This document shows positions 1 through 7,957 of a DNA stretch of 64,000 nt, piece by piece. Source of the DNA: an actinobacterium LLX17 (GTDB lineage Bacteria; Actinomycetota; Actinomycetes; Propionibacteriales; Nocardioidaceae); assembly GCA_000471045.1 (NCBI GenBank), contig KI301992.1, forward strand, positions 2,781,452 through 2,845,451, in the 5' to 3' direction. The first letter of the stretch is position 1; each line of letters opens with the position of its first letter. Under the pieces are notes generated by a model, which made no database searches, was not told the DNA's origin, and saw nothing but the letters and a program-made list of their open reading frames with translations. The translations under genes were made by a program, and so were the position numbers.

Positions 1-842
1 TCGTCGAGGTGGCCGCCGGCCAGGGTCCCGACGTCGAGGGGGCAGGCGTCGTCACGAGCGCGCTCGGCACCGAGTTCAGCCAGCTGACGCTCAACGCCGG
101 CAGCGGACCGCTGGCCAGCCCCGAGGTCCGGCGGGCGGTGGCCCTCGCGATCGACCGCTCGGCCCTCGCCGATGACGTCTCGGCGCTGTTCGGCCAGGAT
201 GCCGCAGTCGCCGGCAGCCTCGTGCTGCTGCCGGGCCAGGAAGGGTACGCCGACTCCGTGTCCACAGTGCTGCCCCATGACCCGCAGCAGGCCGAGCAGC
301 TGCTGGAGACGGCCGGCTACCGGCTCGACGGCGCGCAGCGTGTGGCCGCCGACGGCACCCCGCTGACGCTGCGCCTGCCCGTGCCCGAGGGCAGCGAGGC
401 CAGCAGCGCCCGCGCCGAGCGTATTCGCGACGACCTCGCCGATGTCGGCATCACCGTCGAGATCGAGCCCCGTCCGGCCGAGACGTTCTTCGCCGAAGTG
501 GTGGTGCCGCTCGACTTCGACCTGGTGACGTTCCTGAACGAGGCCGATCCGTTCGACGTCGTGGCCACCACCGACCGGCTCACGCCGCTCGACGGACCAC
601 AGAACTTCACCGGTCAGGCCGACCCGGGCGTGGTCGCGGCCGTCGCGGCCCTGCGCGCCGCCGTCGACCCCGCCGCTCGTGCCGCGGCCGCCGTGGCCCT
701 CGACCAGGCCGTGCTGGCCGCCGTGGCCGTCGTGCCGCTGGTGGTCGAGCCCACGGTCCTCGTGGTGGGCGACGACGTCGTCAACTTGGTCGCGCAGCGG
801 TACGCGTCGGTCGACTGGACGAAGGTCGGCTTCCGCGAGTGA
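1..842 (+). CDS. ABC transporter substrate-binding protein, family 5 (C-terminal part)
   Basis: The reading frame is open from the window edge to the TGA at 840-842, so the N-terminus and any signal peptide lie upstream. The visible ~277 residues resemble the C-terminal lobe of peptide/oligopeptide-type solute-binding proteins (SBP_bac_5): the stretch PEVRRAVALAIDRSALA is the usual helix after the hinge, followed by a LLETAGY segment and a late aspartate-rich region. By family, such proteins are secreted or lipid-anchored and deliver peptides, nickel or other small molecules to an ABC permease. No permease is visible here, so the ligand is unknown. The GTG at position 9 is only the first in-frame start triplet and is not the true start. 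Confidence 0.75.
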   Translation, partial: VEVAAGQGPDVEGAGVVTSALGTEFSQLTLNAGSGPLASPEVRRAVALAIDRSALADDVSALFGQDAAVAGSLVLLPGQEGYADSVSTVLPHDPQQAEQLLETAGYRLDGAQRVAADGTPLTLRLPVPEGSEASSARAERIRDDLADVGITVEIEPRPAETFFAEVVVPLDFDLVTFLNEADPFDVVATTDRLTPLDGPQNFTGQADPGVVAAVAALRAAVDPAARAAAAVALDQAVLAAVAVVPLVVEPTVLVVGDDVVNLVAQRYASVDWTKVGFRE

Positions 843-860
843 CGCAGTCGTCGGCGCGGC

Positions 861-2171
861 TCAGGCGCCGACGACGATCCAGGCGGTGCCGCGTCGCCGG
901 CGTTCGAGGGTCACGAGGCGTCCCAGGATGAAGACGCCGTAGGCGACCCACAACCAGGTCAGGCCCGCATCGAGCGCGCCCACGGCCACGGCGCAGGGGG
1001 CGTAGACGACGAGGGTCACCACTCCGGCCCGCGCGAGGTAGCGGCCGTCGCCGGCGCCGATCAGCACGCCGTCGAGCACGAACACGACACCACTCAGCGG
1101 CTGCAGCAGGGCGATGACCACGAGGGTGCCCACCAGGGCAGTGCGGACGTCGGGGTCGCCGGAGAACGCCTTCGGCAGCACGGTCGACGACGCCAGCAGC
1201 ACCGCGCCCAGCACGAGCCCGCCGCCGATGCCCCACGCCACCATGCGATCGGTGAGCCGCCGGGTCAGCTCCACGTCGCCCGCGCCGAGCGAGCGCCCCG
1301 TGAGGGTCTGCCCGGCGATCGCCACCGCATCGAGGGCGAAGGCGAGCAGCGACACGATGCTCACGGCGACCTGGTGGGCGGCGAGGGGTGCGTCCCCGAA
1401 CGTCGCGGCGACCGCCGTGGCGAGCAGCAGGCTGGCGCGCAGCGTGACGGTGCGGATCAGCAGCGGCACGCCGTCGAGGGCGGCGGTCAGCACGCCCGAC
1501 CACCGGGGCGCGAGGGGTGCGCCGGTGCGGCGGGCGCGGACGACGACGACCCCCACCAGCCAGGCGGCGGCAGCGCTTTGGGCCGCCACCGTGCCGATCG
1601 CTGCGCCCGCCAGGCCGAGGCCGACCCGGTGCACGAGCACGATGGTCAGCGCGGCGTTCGCGACGTTGGCCACCACGGCGACCAGCAACGGGGTCCGCAG
1701 GTCCAGCACCCCGCGCAGAGCGCCGGTGGCGGCCAGGACGAGCAGCAGGCCGGGCAGCCCGGCGCATCCGATGACGAGGTACGTGCGGGCGTGCTCGGCC
1801 ACCTCGGGCGAGCTGGCCAGCAGGGAGGTCAGGGGCCGTGCCGCCACGGCGAGGACGACGCCGGTCGTCACGCCGATCAGGGCTGCGAGCCACAGCCCGG
1901 CGACCGCGGTGGCCGACGAGCGCGCCTCCTCGCCGGCACCGTGCTGACGGGCGACAGCGGCGGTCGTGCCGTAGGCGAGGAAGATGCACAGACCGACGAC
2001 CGTCGTCAGGAGCGTGCCGGCGACCGCCAGTCCGGCCAGCTGTGGCGTGCCCAGGTGACCGACCACGATCGTGTCGGTCAACAGCATCAAGGGCTCGGTG
2101 ACCAAGGCCGCGAAGGCCGGAGCCGCGATGGCGAGGATGCGCCGGTCGAGCGCGTCGGGACCGCGCACCAT
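861..2171 (-). CDS. MATE family efflux transporter (DinF-like)
   Basis: About 436 residues with around twelve hydrophobic segments and the start of a MATE/DinF repeat (RRILAIAAPAFAALVTEPL, then LLTDTIVVGHLG near residue 40). MATE proteins export cationic drugs or metabolites using a proton or sodium gradient in the cytoplasmic membrane. The second half repeats the pattern, as expected for the two-bundle fold. I chose the ATG at 2171, preceded by a G-rich stretch; an in-frame GTG at 2207 would add 12 residues without hydrophobic character. The gene ends 18 bp from the convergent solute-binding gene and is divergent from dnaB. Substrate unknown. Confidence 0.85.
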   Translation of the reverse strand: MVRGPDALDRRILAIAAPAFAALVTEPLMLLTDTIVVGHLGTPQLAGLAVAGTLLTTVVGLCIFLAYGTTAAVARQHGAGEEARSSATAVAGLWLAALIGVTTGVVLAVAARPLTSLLASSPEVAEHARTYLVIGCAGLPGLLLVLAATGALRGVLDLRTPLLVAVVANVANAALTIVLVHRVGLGLAGAAIGTVAAQSAAAAWLVGVVVVRARRTGAPLAPRWSGVLTAALDGVPLLIRTVTLRASLLLATAVAATFGDAPLAAHQVAVSIVSLLAFALDAVAIAGQTLTGRSLGAGDVELTRRLTDRMVAWGIGGGLVLGAVLLASSTVLPKAFSGDPDVRTALVGTLVVIALLQPLSGVVFVLDGVLIGAGDGRYLARAGVVTLVVYAPCAVAVGALDAGLTWLWVAYGVFILGRLVTLERRRRGTAWIVVGA

Positions 2172-2619
2172 GAACCCCCGATCGGTCGTCCCAGTCGTCC
2201 CATCCACCCCGGCTGCACCGGGCTTCCCAGGGATCCCGGGCGGGTCGTGTCGACAAGTCTATGAACAGGTGACCGTGGACGACGGACGGGCACCATCTTT
2301 CTTTCCTCCACACCGGTGGATGACATCGTCGCAGGTCAGAGCACGTGTGCTGCGTCACACGTCTTCTCTGTCCACAGGTGTGTCCACCGCCTGTGCACAT
2401 CCTCCACGGCGTTTTCCCCAGGCTGCGCGGTGTTGTCCACACCCCCTGTTGACGACACTCCCGGGCGGACTCGACCCACGTGGCACCGGGCACCTACTGT
2501 GAGCCGTCGGGCTCGTGAGGGACGAGCCTGCCCACCCCGCGACACGGCCTCGACGGACCGTCATGGACGGACTGTCCGAACCCACCCATACCGTGCTGGA
2601 GACGAAGGGAGCGATGCGT
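2172..2619. other. 448-bp intergenic region upstream of dnaB with DnaA-box-like sites
   Basis: No convincing gene here; the open frames are shadows. The stretch 2300-2445 is unusually rich in TCCAC words, described in the regulatory entry. A possible dnaB promoter is TCGACC (2471-2476), 18 bp, TACTGT (2495-2500), which would give a leader of about 110 nt. The dnaB ribosome-binding site AAGGGAG is at 2605-2611. Confidence 0.6.
2368..2441 (+). promoter_or_regulatory. Cluster of DnaA-box-like 9-mers
   Basis: TTGTCCACA at 2433-2441 is an exact match to the actinobacterial DnaA-box form. CTGTCCACA at 2368-2376 has one mismatch, GTGTCCACC at 2380-2388 has two, and TTTTCCCCA at 2412-2420 is a weaker relative. 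All lie on the same strand, in about 75 bp, in front of dnaB. They could bind DnaA to regulate dnaB. A full origin is unlikely because dnaA and dnaN are not adjacent. Confidence 0.45.
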
Positions 2620-4032
2620 GTGAGTGTGGCCGATCTGTACCCACCGGAGCCGGACGACGACGGTGCACCGGGGCGCGTCCCGCCCCAGGACGTCGCTGCC
2701 GAGCAGAGCGTCCTCGGCGCGATGCTGCTGTCCAAGAACGCCATCGATCCCGCCACCGATCGGCTCCAGGCGCGCGACTTCTACCGGCCGTCGCACGAGC
2801 AGATCTTCGAGACCATCGTCGACCTCTCCGGCCGGGGCGAGCCCGCCGACGCCATCACGGTCGTCGCCGAGCTGCAGCGCCGGGGTGAGCTCAACCGCGT
2901 GGGCGGCGCGCCGTACCTGCACACGCTGGTCGCGGGTGTCCCCACGGCCGCCAACGTCGACTACTACGCCGCCATCGTCCACGAGAAGGCCGTGCTGCGG
3001 CGCCTCGTCGAGGTCGGCACGCGCATCCAGCAGATCGGCTACGACCAGACCGGCGAGGTCGCCACGCTCGTCGACCAGGCCCAGGCCGCCGTCCTCGACG
3101 TCGACGGCGCCACCCAGGGCGACGACTACCGCTCCATCACCGACCTCATGCCCGCGGCGATCCAGGAGATCGAGGACATCGCCAGCCGTGACGGCGAGAT
3201 GGCCGGCGTCGAGTCCGGCTTCCCCGAGCTCGACACCTACACCACGGGTTTCCGACCTGGCCAGATGATCGTCGTGGCGGCTCGTCCCGGTGTCGGCAAG
3301 TCCACGATCGGTCTCGACTTCGTGCGCTCGGCCGCCATCCGCAGCAACGTGCCGTGCGCCATCTTCTCGCTCGAGATGACGGCCGCCGAGATCGCCATGC
3401 GTCTGCTCTCGGCCGAGGCCAAGGTCTCCATCGGTCACATGCGCGGCGGCACGGTCAGCAAGTTCGACTGGGACGCCATCAGCCGCACGATGCCCCGCGT
3501 CATGGGTGCGCCCATCGTCATCGACGACTCGCCCAACATGACGATGCCCGAGATCCGCTCCAAGTCGCGACGCATCAAGAAGGAGCACGGGCTCGGCCTC
3601 ATCGTCATCGACTACCTGCAGCTCATGACGTCGGGCAAACGGGTCGAGAACCGCCAGGTCGAGGTCTCGGAGTTCAGCCGGCAGATGAAGCTGCTCGCCA
3701 AGGAGCTCGAGGTGCCCATCGTGGCCATCAGCCAGCTGAACCGAGGCTCCGAGCAGCGCACCGACAAGACCCCGCAGCTGTCCGACCTGCGTGAGTCCGG
3801 CTCGATCGAGCAGGACGCCGACATGGTCATGCTGCTGCACCGGCCCGACATGCACGGTGTCGCCGAGTCCGAGCGTCCCGGTGAGGCCGACATCATCCTG
3901 GCCAAGAACCGCTCCGGTCCCGCAGGCGTCAAGGTCGCCGTCACCTTCCAGGGCCACTACTCCCGCTTCACGCCCATGGCGCGCGAGCTCGAGCCTGCCG
4001 CCGGTGCCGCCGCGGCCGGCGACTTCTTCTAG
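2620..4032 (+). CDS. dnaB: Replicative DNA helicase DnaB
   Basis: A 470-residue helicase, the normal intein-free length. The N-terminal domain (DVAAEQSVLGAMLLS... near residue 25) binds DnaG primase; the C-terminal RecA-like motor carries Walker A (AARPGVGKST, near residue 225) and Walker B (LIVIDYLQLM, near residue 330). It unwinds DNA ahead of the replication fork as a hexamer. I prefer GTG 2620 because AAGGGAG (2605-2611) is then 8 nt away; ATG 2614 is in frame but too close to that site. Many actinobacterial DnaBs carry inteins; here the P-loop region is uninterrupted. The gene is monocistronic and ends at a long palindrome. Confidence 0.97.
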   Translation: MSVADLYPPEPDDDGAPGRVPPQDVAAEQSVLGAMLLSKNAIDPATDRLQARDFYRPSHEQIFETIVDLSGRGEPADAITVVAELQRRGELNRVGGAPYLHTLVAGVPTAANVDYYAAIVHEKAVLRRLVEVGTRIQQIGYDQTGEVATLVDQAQAAVLDVDGATQGDDYRSITDLMPAAIQEIEDIASRDGEMAGVESGFPELDTYTTGFRPGQMIVVAARPGVGKSTIGLDFVRSAAIRSNVPCAIFSLEMTAAEIAMRLLSAEAKVSIGHMRGGTVSKFDWDAISRTMPRVMGAPIVIDDSPNMTMPEIRSKSRRIKKEHGLGLIVIDYLQLMTSGKRVENRQVEVSEFSRQMKLLAKELEVPIVAISQLNRGSEQRTDKTPQLSDLRESGSIEQDADMVMLLHRPDMHGVAESERPGEADIILAKNRSGPAGVKVAVTFQGHYSRFTPMARELEPAAGAAAAGDFF

Positions 4033-4039
4033 GCCCCCA

Positions 4040-4118
4040 CCAGTCCCCGAGCTTTGAAGCCTTGTGCCACGAGTTCACGTCCGGAACGTGACACAACGCT
4101 TCAAAATTTGAGGACTGG
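4040..4118. repeat. Composite palindrome between convergent dnaB and cyclase genes
   Basis: Nested inverted repeats fill the gap. The outer arms are CCAGTCC (4040-4046) and GGACTGG (4112-4118). The middle arms are TTTGAAGC (4053-4060) and GCTTCAAA (4098-4105). The inner arms are TTGTGCCACG (4062-4071) and CGTGACACAA (4087-4096, one mismatch). A transcript from either strand would fold, so a bidirectional terminator is likely. No T-tract follows. It resembles the other interrupted palindromes of this window in position but only weakly in sequence. Confidence 0.6.
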
Positions 4119-4127
4119 GAGCGCGGG

Positions 4128-5186
4128 TCAGTCGTGGCGAATGGTCTTCGGGTGCTTGAGGGCCCAGGGCTCGAGGTGCTCGTAGCCCTTGACCGAGGCG
4201 CGAGGCGCTCGCTTGAGGCGGAAGCGTTCGTCGTCGCGCAGGAGCTTGGCCAGCTCGGCATCGACCAGCACGCGACAGGGCCGCACGATCGAGGTCAGCC
4301 GCGCGGCGATGTTCACGACCGGGCCGTAGACGTCGCCGATCCGGCTCAGCACCGTGCCGTACGCCGAGCCCACCCGCACCTCGGGGTAGGCGTCGTCGAG
4401 CTCGCAGCGATCGGTCAGCGCCAGCGCCAGCTCAGCCGCCCGCACCGGGTCAGGCACCGTGTAGAGCACCTCGTCGCCGATGGTCTTGATGACCTGCCCG
4501 CCGTGATCGACGACCAGCTCGGTCGTGACGCGCTCGAACGACTCGACCATGCGGCCGAGGTCGGTCGTGCTGAGCCGGCGACTCTGGATGGTGTAGCCGA
4601 CGATGTCGACGAACCCGACCGCCAAGGGCACGGAGTCGGAGTCGGTCGACTCCTGCAGCAGGATGCGGCTCGAGGCGCTGGCCAGATGGCGGCGCCAGAT
4701 GTAGCCCTGCACCTGCTCGACCATCGGCACGATCTCGCTGAGGAGCTCCAGCTGCAGGTCGTCCTGGGAATCGGAGAGGGAGGTGATCAGCAGACGCGTC
4801 TGCCAGTCGGCCAGCCGCGAGAACGACGACCCGAGGGCCCGCACGAACGTCGGCAGCATGTCGGCGTTGAGGATGTCGAGTTCCGTCAGCCGCTTGACGA
4901 TGCGGATCGCCTCGACGTCGGCTGGCGTGAAGACCACCTGGTCGTCACCGACCTCCGGGAAGCCCAGCGAGCGCCACAGGGTGATGGCGGTGTCCAGCTC
5001 GACGCCGGCCTCGGCGGCGACCTGGCGCCGCGTCAGGCTCGGCGTCGCCCCGAGAAGGTACGACCCGGCCACCTCGATGAGGATGGCCGGGTCGAACGCG
5101 TGGTCGGTCGATCCGTCATGACCGGATCCCCTGGCGCCGGACACGCCGGTGCCGGGATCGAGCGGGTGGTTCGGGTCGTCAGTCAC
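4128..5186 (-). CDS. Class III adenylate cyclase with N-terminal regulatory domain
   Basis: A 352-residue soluble protein. The N-terminal half (about 30-175) resembles the regulatory domain of mycobacterial Rv1264-type cyclases (helical, with SLTRRQVAAEAGV and the ADMLPTFVRALGSSF region). The C-terminal half is a cyclase homology domain with FVDIVGYT and GDEVLY (metal aspartates), the K of KTIGDE, and VNIAARL (catalytic Asn and Arg). It should form cAMP from ATP as a homodimer. Its ATG overlaps by 8 bp the end of the upstream cyclic-nucleotide-binding gene, so the two are probably translationally coupled. Confidence 0.88.
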   Translation of the reverse strand: MTDDPNHPLDPGTGVSGARGSGHDGSTDHAFDPAILIEVAGSYLLGATPSLTRRQVAAEAGVELDTAITLWRSLGFPEVGDDQVVFTPADVEAIRIVKRLTELDILNADMLPTFVRALGSSFSRLADWQTRLLITSLSDSQDDLQLELLSEIVPMVEQVQGYIWRRHLASASSRILLQESTDSDSVPLAVGFVDIVGYTIQSRRLSTTDLGRMVESFERVTTELVVDHGGQVIKTIGDEVLYTVPDPVRAAELALALTDRCELDDAYPEVRVGSAYGTVLSRIGDVYGPVVNIAARLTSIVRPCRVLVDAELAKLLRDDERFRLKRAPRASVKGYEHLEPWALKHPKTIRHD

Positions 5187-5580
5187 TCTTCAGGCGGGCC
5201 GCTGCCGCCGCCTTGAGCGACTCCCCGAAGCTGGGGTTCTCGTCGACGAGCCGGGCGATGGCCTCGTCGGTGAAGTGCAGGGCCTTGATCGGCGTCAGCG
5301 CGAAGACGGAGGCGCTGCGCAGCTTGTGGTTGACGAGCGCGATCTCGCCCAGGACGGCGCCCGGGCCCAGCTCGGCGATGTCGGCGTTGTCCTTGCGGAT
5401 GACGACCTCACCCTCCAGCAGGATGTAGGCCTTGTCGGCGGGCGTGTTCTCCCACATCAGCGACCAGCGCGCCGGCACGTTCACGATCGTGCCGTGCTTC
5501 GCGAGGGCGGTGACGGTGCGGTCGTCGAACTCGGTGAGCGACTTCAGCGACTCAATGATCGCCGGGTCGGGCTTCGCCAT
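5179..5580 (-). CDS. Stand-alone cyclic-nucleotide-binding (Crp-type) domain protein
   Basis: 133 residues forming one cNMP-binding beta-roll and no DNA-binding domain. The phosphate-binding cassette GAVLGEIALVNHKLRSASV (about residues 75-93) has the usual Gly-Glu and Arg-Ser-Ala. The start ATG 5580 has an AGAGGAA site just upstream; longer starts would add non-family residues. It precedes and overlaps the cyclase by 8 bp, which suggests it binds the cyclase product or modulates the cyclase. It is too short to be a Crp transcription factor. Confidence 0.85.
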   Translation of the reverse strand: MAKPDPAIIESLKSLTEFDDRTVTALAKHGTIVNVPARWSLMWENTPADKAYILLEGEVVIRKDNADIAELGPGAVLGEIALVNHKLRSASVFALTPIKALHFTDEAIARLVDENPSFGESLKAAAAARLKSD

Positions 5581-5728
5581 GGTGTTCCTCTCGTTGTCGG
5601 TCCCCTGCGCCGGTGGTGCTGCGGGGTCCGTGGTGCTGCCCTCCCCGCGGCGATCCTTCCACCGGTGGTGACCCCTGTCCAGCGGCCACTCCGGGGAGCG
5701 CACGGCGGACAGCACTACTGGGACAGGG

Positions 5729-7225
5729 CTACTGGTACGTGACGAGGTCCGGCCGAGGTCCGACGCCCCACGTCTGTTCGGGCGTGAGCATCGGGAGGTC
5801 CTCGTCGAGGAAGTTCTTCCAGCCCCAGAAGGTTCCCGCGGGGGCGCCGGTCCGAATGAGGTTCCACGTGCCGACCTTGTCCGGGGGCGCCCCCTGGCCG
5901 TCGACGTGGATGATCGTGGCCAGCTCCGGGCGATCGGTGCGGATCTGCTCGCGCCCGTTGATCATCGAGGGCGTGAACTGGTGCAGCACGAACGGCTTCT
6001 GCGGGAGACCGTGATCGCGGGTCAGGGTGGCGAGCCAGTCGGCCACGGCGTTGACCTCGGCGCCCGAGACGGTGCCGAACTGCCGCAGGTGCACCTGGTC
6101 GGGGGCGAGGCGCCACTCCGGATCGAGGGCGAGACCGACGTGCGGCTGGAGCAACAGGTCGGTGTAACGCTGCGCCTGCGTGAGGAAGTCGGTGCGTCCG
6201 GACTGCAGATCGAGGATCGCGTACATGCCTGCCTCGCGAGCGGCATCGACCCAGGGGCGGAGCTCCTCGACGGGCACCTCGAGCGAGTAGTCGCCGTCCG
6301 GCCCGGGCACGGCGTCGGCGATCGTGGCGATCAGCTCGAAGGCACCCACGACGGGACGGTCGCTGATCCCGGCGTACTGCTGCACGTAGCCCTGGGTGCG
6401 CGCGACCGACTCGGCCGCGCCCTGCTCGCCGAGCAGGCCGAGGGCTGCGGTGCCGGGCGACCCGTAGAGCGCGATGATGTGGCGCCCCGGCAGCACCAGG
6501 TGGCCGCCGCCGGGCTGTTCCGGCGCAGTCCGGACGACCTGCAGCGTGTACTCCGGGGCGCTCCACCCGTCGCCGAGCAGCACGGTCGGTGGAGCTCCTG
6601 CGGACCGCAGCTGAGCGGCGATCGCGGGATCGGCGCGGGGGTCACCGCCGGGCACGTGCACGACGGTGCTGCCGGCGAGGGTCGCGAGCGCCAGCGCGTC
6701 GACGGCTGGGTCGAGGGTCAGCACCAGGAGCCCGTCGCCAGCCGGCTCGGGGGCTTCGAGATCGGCGGCCAGCTCCTCGGTGGCGGCCCGCACGGCGCCG
6801 GGGCGCGGCAGCACATGGCGTTCATCGTCGAGGTCGAGCGGCGCCGGAGCGACGGTCAGCACGGTGGTGGCGTCGAGTCGCGTCAGCTCCTCACCCAGGT
6901 CGGGCGCTGCGGCCGCCAGGACGGGGACATGCAACGAACCGGCGGCGTCGGCGGCGAGCCGTACGGACTCCGGGTCGGGGGCCGCCACGACCACCACGGG
7001 TGACTGCTCGAAGACCAGGCGCGAGACGGCGGTCGTGCGCGCGACCGGATCCGGACCGGGCACCACCGAGATCGCTGCCTCGGGCGCCACCGTGACCGCC
7101 GTCGCCGGGACGGTGGGGGGCTCCGCGTCGTTCCCGGGCCCGGACCCACCCTGGACGGTCGCCAGGCAGACGGCCACCACCACGGCCAGGCCGGTGTGCC
7201 GTGCCCGTCGCCCCGTTACGCTCAT
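5729..7225 (-). CDS. Secreted protein of unknown function, cell-wall-binding-repeat-like N-half
   Basis: About 498 residues starting with a signal-like segment (TGLAVVVAVCLATVQGG, residues 11-27). The first part has alternating small hydrophobic beta strands of the type PVVVVAAPDPESVRLAADAAGSLHVPVL. The second half (from about residue 250) resembles uncharacterised actinobacterial secreted proteins with conserved aromatic and acidic motifs (YAILDLQSGRTDFL, LALDPEWRL, FVLHQFTPSMI), possibly a TIM-barrel. The ATG at 7225 has no Shine-Dalgarno but a TAACGT hexamer (reverse strand, 7233-7238) 7 bp upstream. No enzymatic role is assigned. Confidence 0.7.
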   Translation of the reverse strand: MSVTGRRARHTGLAVVVAVCLATVQGGSGPGNDAEPPTVPATAVTVAPEAAISVVPGPDPVARTTAVSRLVFEQSPVVVVAAPDPESVRLAADAAGSLHVPVLAAAAPDLGEELTRLDATTVLTVAPAPLDLDDERHVLPRPGAVRAATEELAADLEAPEPAGDGLLVLTLDPAVDALALATLAGSTVVHVPGGDPRADPAIAAQLRSAGAPPTVLLGDGWSAPEYTLQVVRTAPEQPGGGHLVLPGRHIIALYGSPGTAALGLLGEQGAAESVARTQGYVQQYAGISDRPVVGAFELIATIADAVPGPDGDYSLEVPVEELRPWVDAAREAGMYAILDLQSGRTDFLTQAQRYTDLLLQPHVGLALDPEWRLAPDQVHLRQFGTVSGAEVNAVADWLATLTRDHGLPQKPFVLHQFTPSMINGREQIRTDRPELATIIHVDGQGAPPDKVGTWNLIRTGAPAGTFWGWKNFLDEDLPMLTPEQTWGVGPRPDLVTYQ

Positions 7226-7238
7226 CGGCGTGACGTTA
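7217..7238. promoter_or_regulatory. Interlocked divergent -10 elements for two leaderless genes
   Basis: On the plus strand TACGCT (7217-7222) ends 7 bp before GTG 7230 of the DedA gene. On the minus strand TAACGT (7233-7238) ends 7 bp before ATG 7225 of the secreted-protein gene. Each -10 lies in or next to the first codons of the other gene, and only 4 bp separate the two start codons. This is inferred from spacing alone. Confidence 0.5.
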
Positions 7239-7895
7239 CTCGACCTCGCTGCCGAGACGGATGTGCCGGGCACCCAGGAGATCGACGGGCTCGCCGGTGT
7301 GATGGTCGACCTCATGGAGGCCCTCGGACTCTGGGGCGCCGCGATCGCCGTGGGCCTGGACAACCTGTTCCCGCCGATCCCCAGCGAGATCGTGCTGCCG
7401 ATCGCCGGGTTCGCCGCGAGCCAGGACATCTTCACGCTGCAGGGGGCACTGTTCGCCACCACGGCCGGCTCCGTCATCGGCGCCGTGATCCTGTACTGGC
7501 TCGGCCGGTTCTTCGGTCGCGAACGGTCCGCCTGGGTCTTCGACAAGACGCCGTTGCTGAAGATCCGCGACTTCGAGCGCACCGAGCAGTGGTTCGCCAA
7601 GCACGGCTACAAGGCGGTGTTCTTCGGCCGGATGGTGCCGATCTTCCGCAGCCTCATCTCGCTGCCCGCCGGGGTCGAGAAGATGAACTTCCCGGTCTTC
7701 CTCGCGCTCACCACCGCCGGCAGCCTGATCTGGAACTCGATCTTCGTCATCGCCGGCTACCGCCTGGGATCGGACTGGGAGCGGGTCGAGCCGTACGCCG
7801 ACGTGTTCCAGAAGCTGGTGATCGCCGCGGTGCTGGTGGTCGTGGTGGTGTTCGTGACGGTGCGCCTGCGCGAGCGCCGCCGTCGCCAGGTCTGA
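7230..7895 (+). CDS. DedA family integral membrane protein
   Basis: 221 residues with the DedA/SNARE-associated signature: LDNLFPPIPSEIVLPIAGF near residue 45, then VIGAVILYWLGRFFGR, and FFGRMVPIFRSLISLPAGVEKM near residue 130. The family includes polyprenyl-phosphate and phospholipid transporters of the cytoplasmic membrane. GTG 7230 is taken as start because a -10 hexamer lies 7 bp upstream; ATG 7302 is an alternative that removes 24 residues. Codon 3 is TTA, rare in such GC-rich genomes. Confidence 0.85.
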   Translation: MTLLDLAAETDVPGTQEIDGLAGVMVDLMEALGLWGAAIAVGLDNLFPPIPSEIVLPIAGFAASQDIFTLQGALFATTAGSVIGAVILYWLGRFFGRERSAWVFDKTPLLKIRDFERTEQWFAKHGYKAVFFGRMVPIFRSLISLPAGVEKMNFPVFLALTTAGSLIWNSIFVIAGYRLGSDWERVEPYADVFQKLVIAAVLVVVVVFVTVRLRERRRRQV

Positions 7896-7957
7896 AGGGT
7901 CCGAGGGAGCCGTCGGCGCGCTCGGCGCGCTCTTCCGCCCCGTCCTACAGTGGCGGC

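Noticed and set aside
2208..2613. Chromosomal origin of replication
   Set aside because: There are DnaA-like boxes, but no dnaA-dnaN neighbourhood and no AT-rich stretch; regulation of dnaB is simpler.
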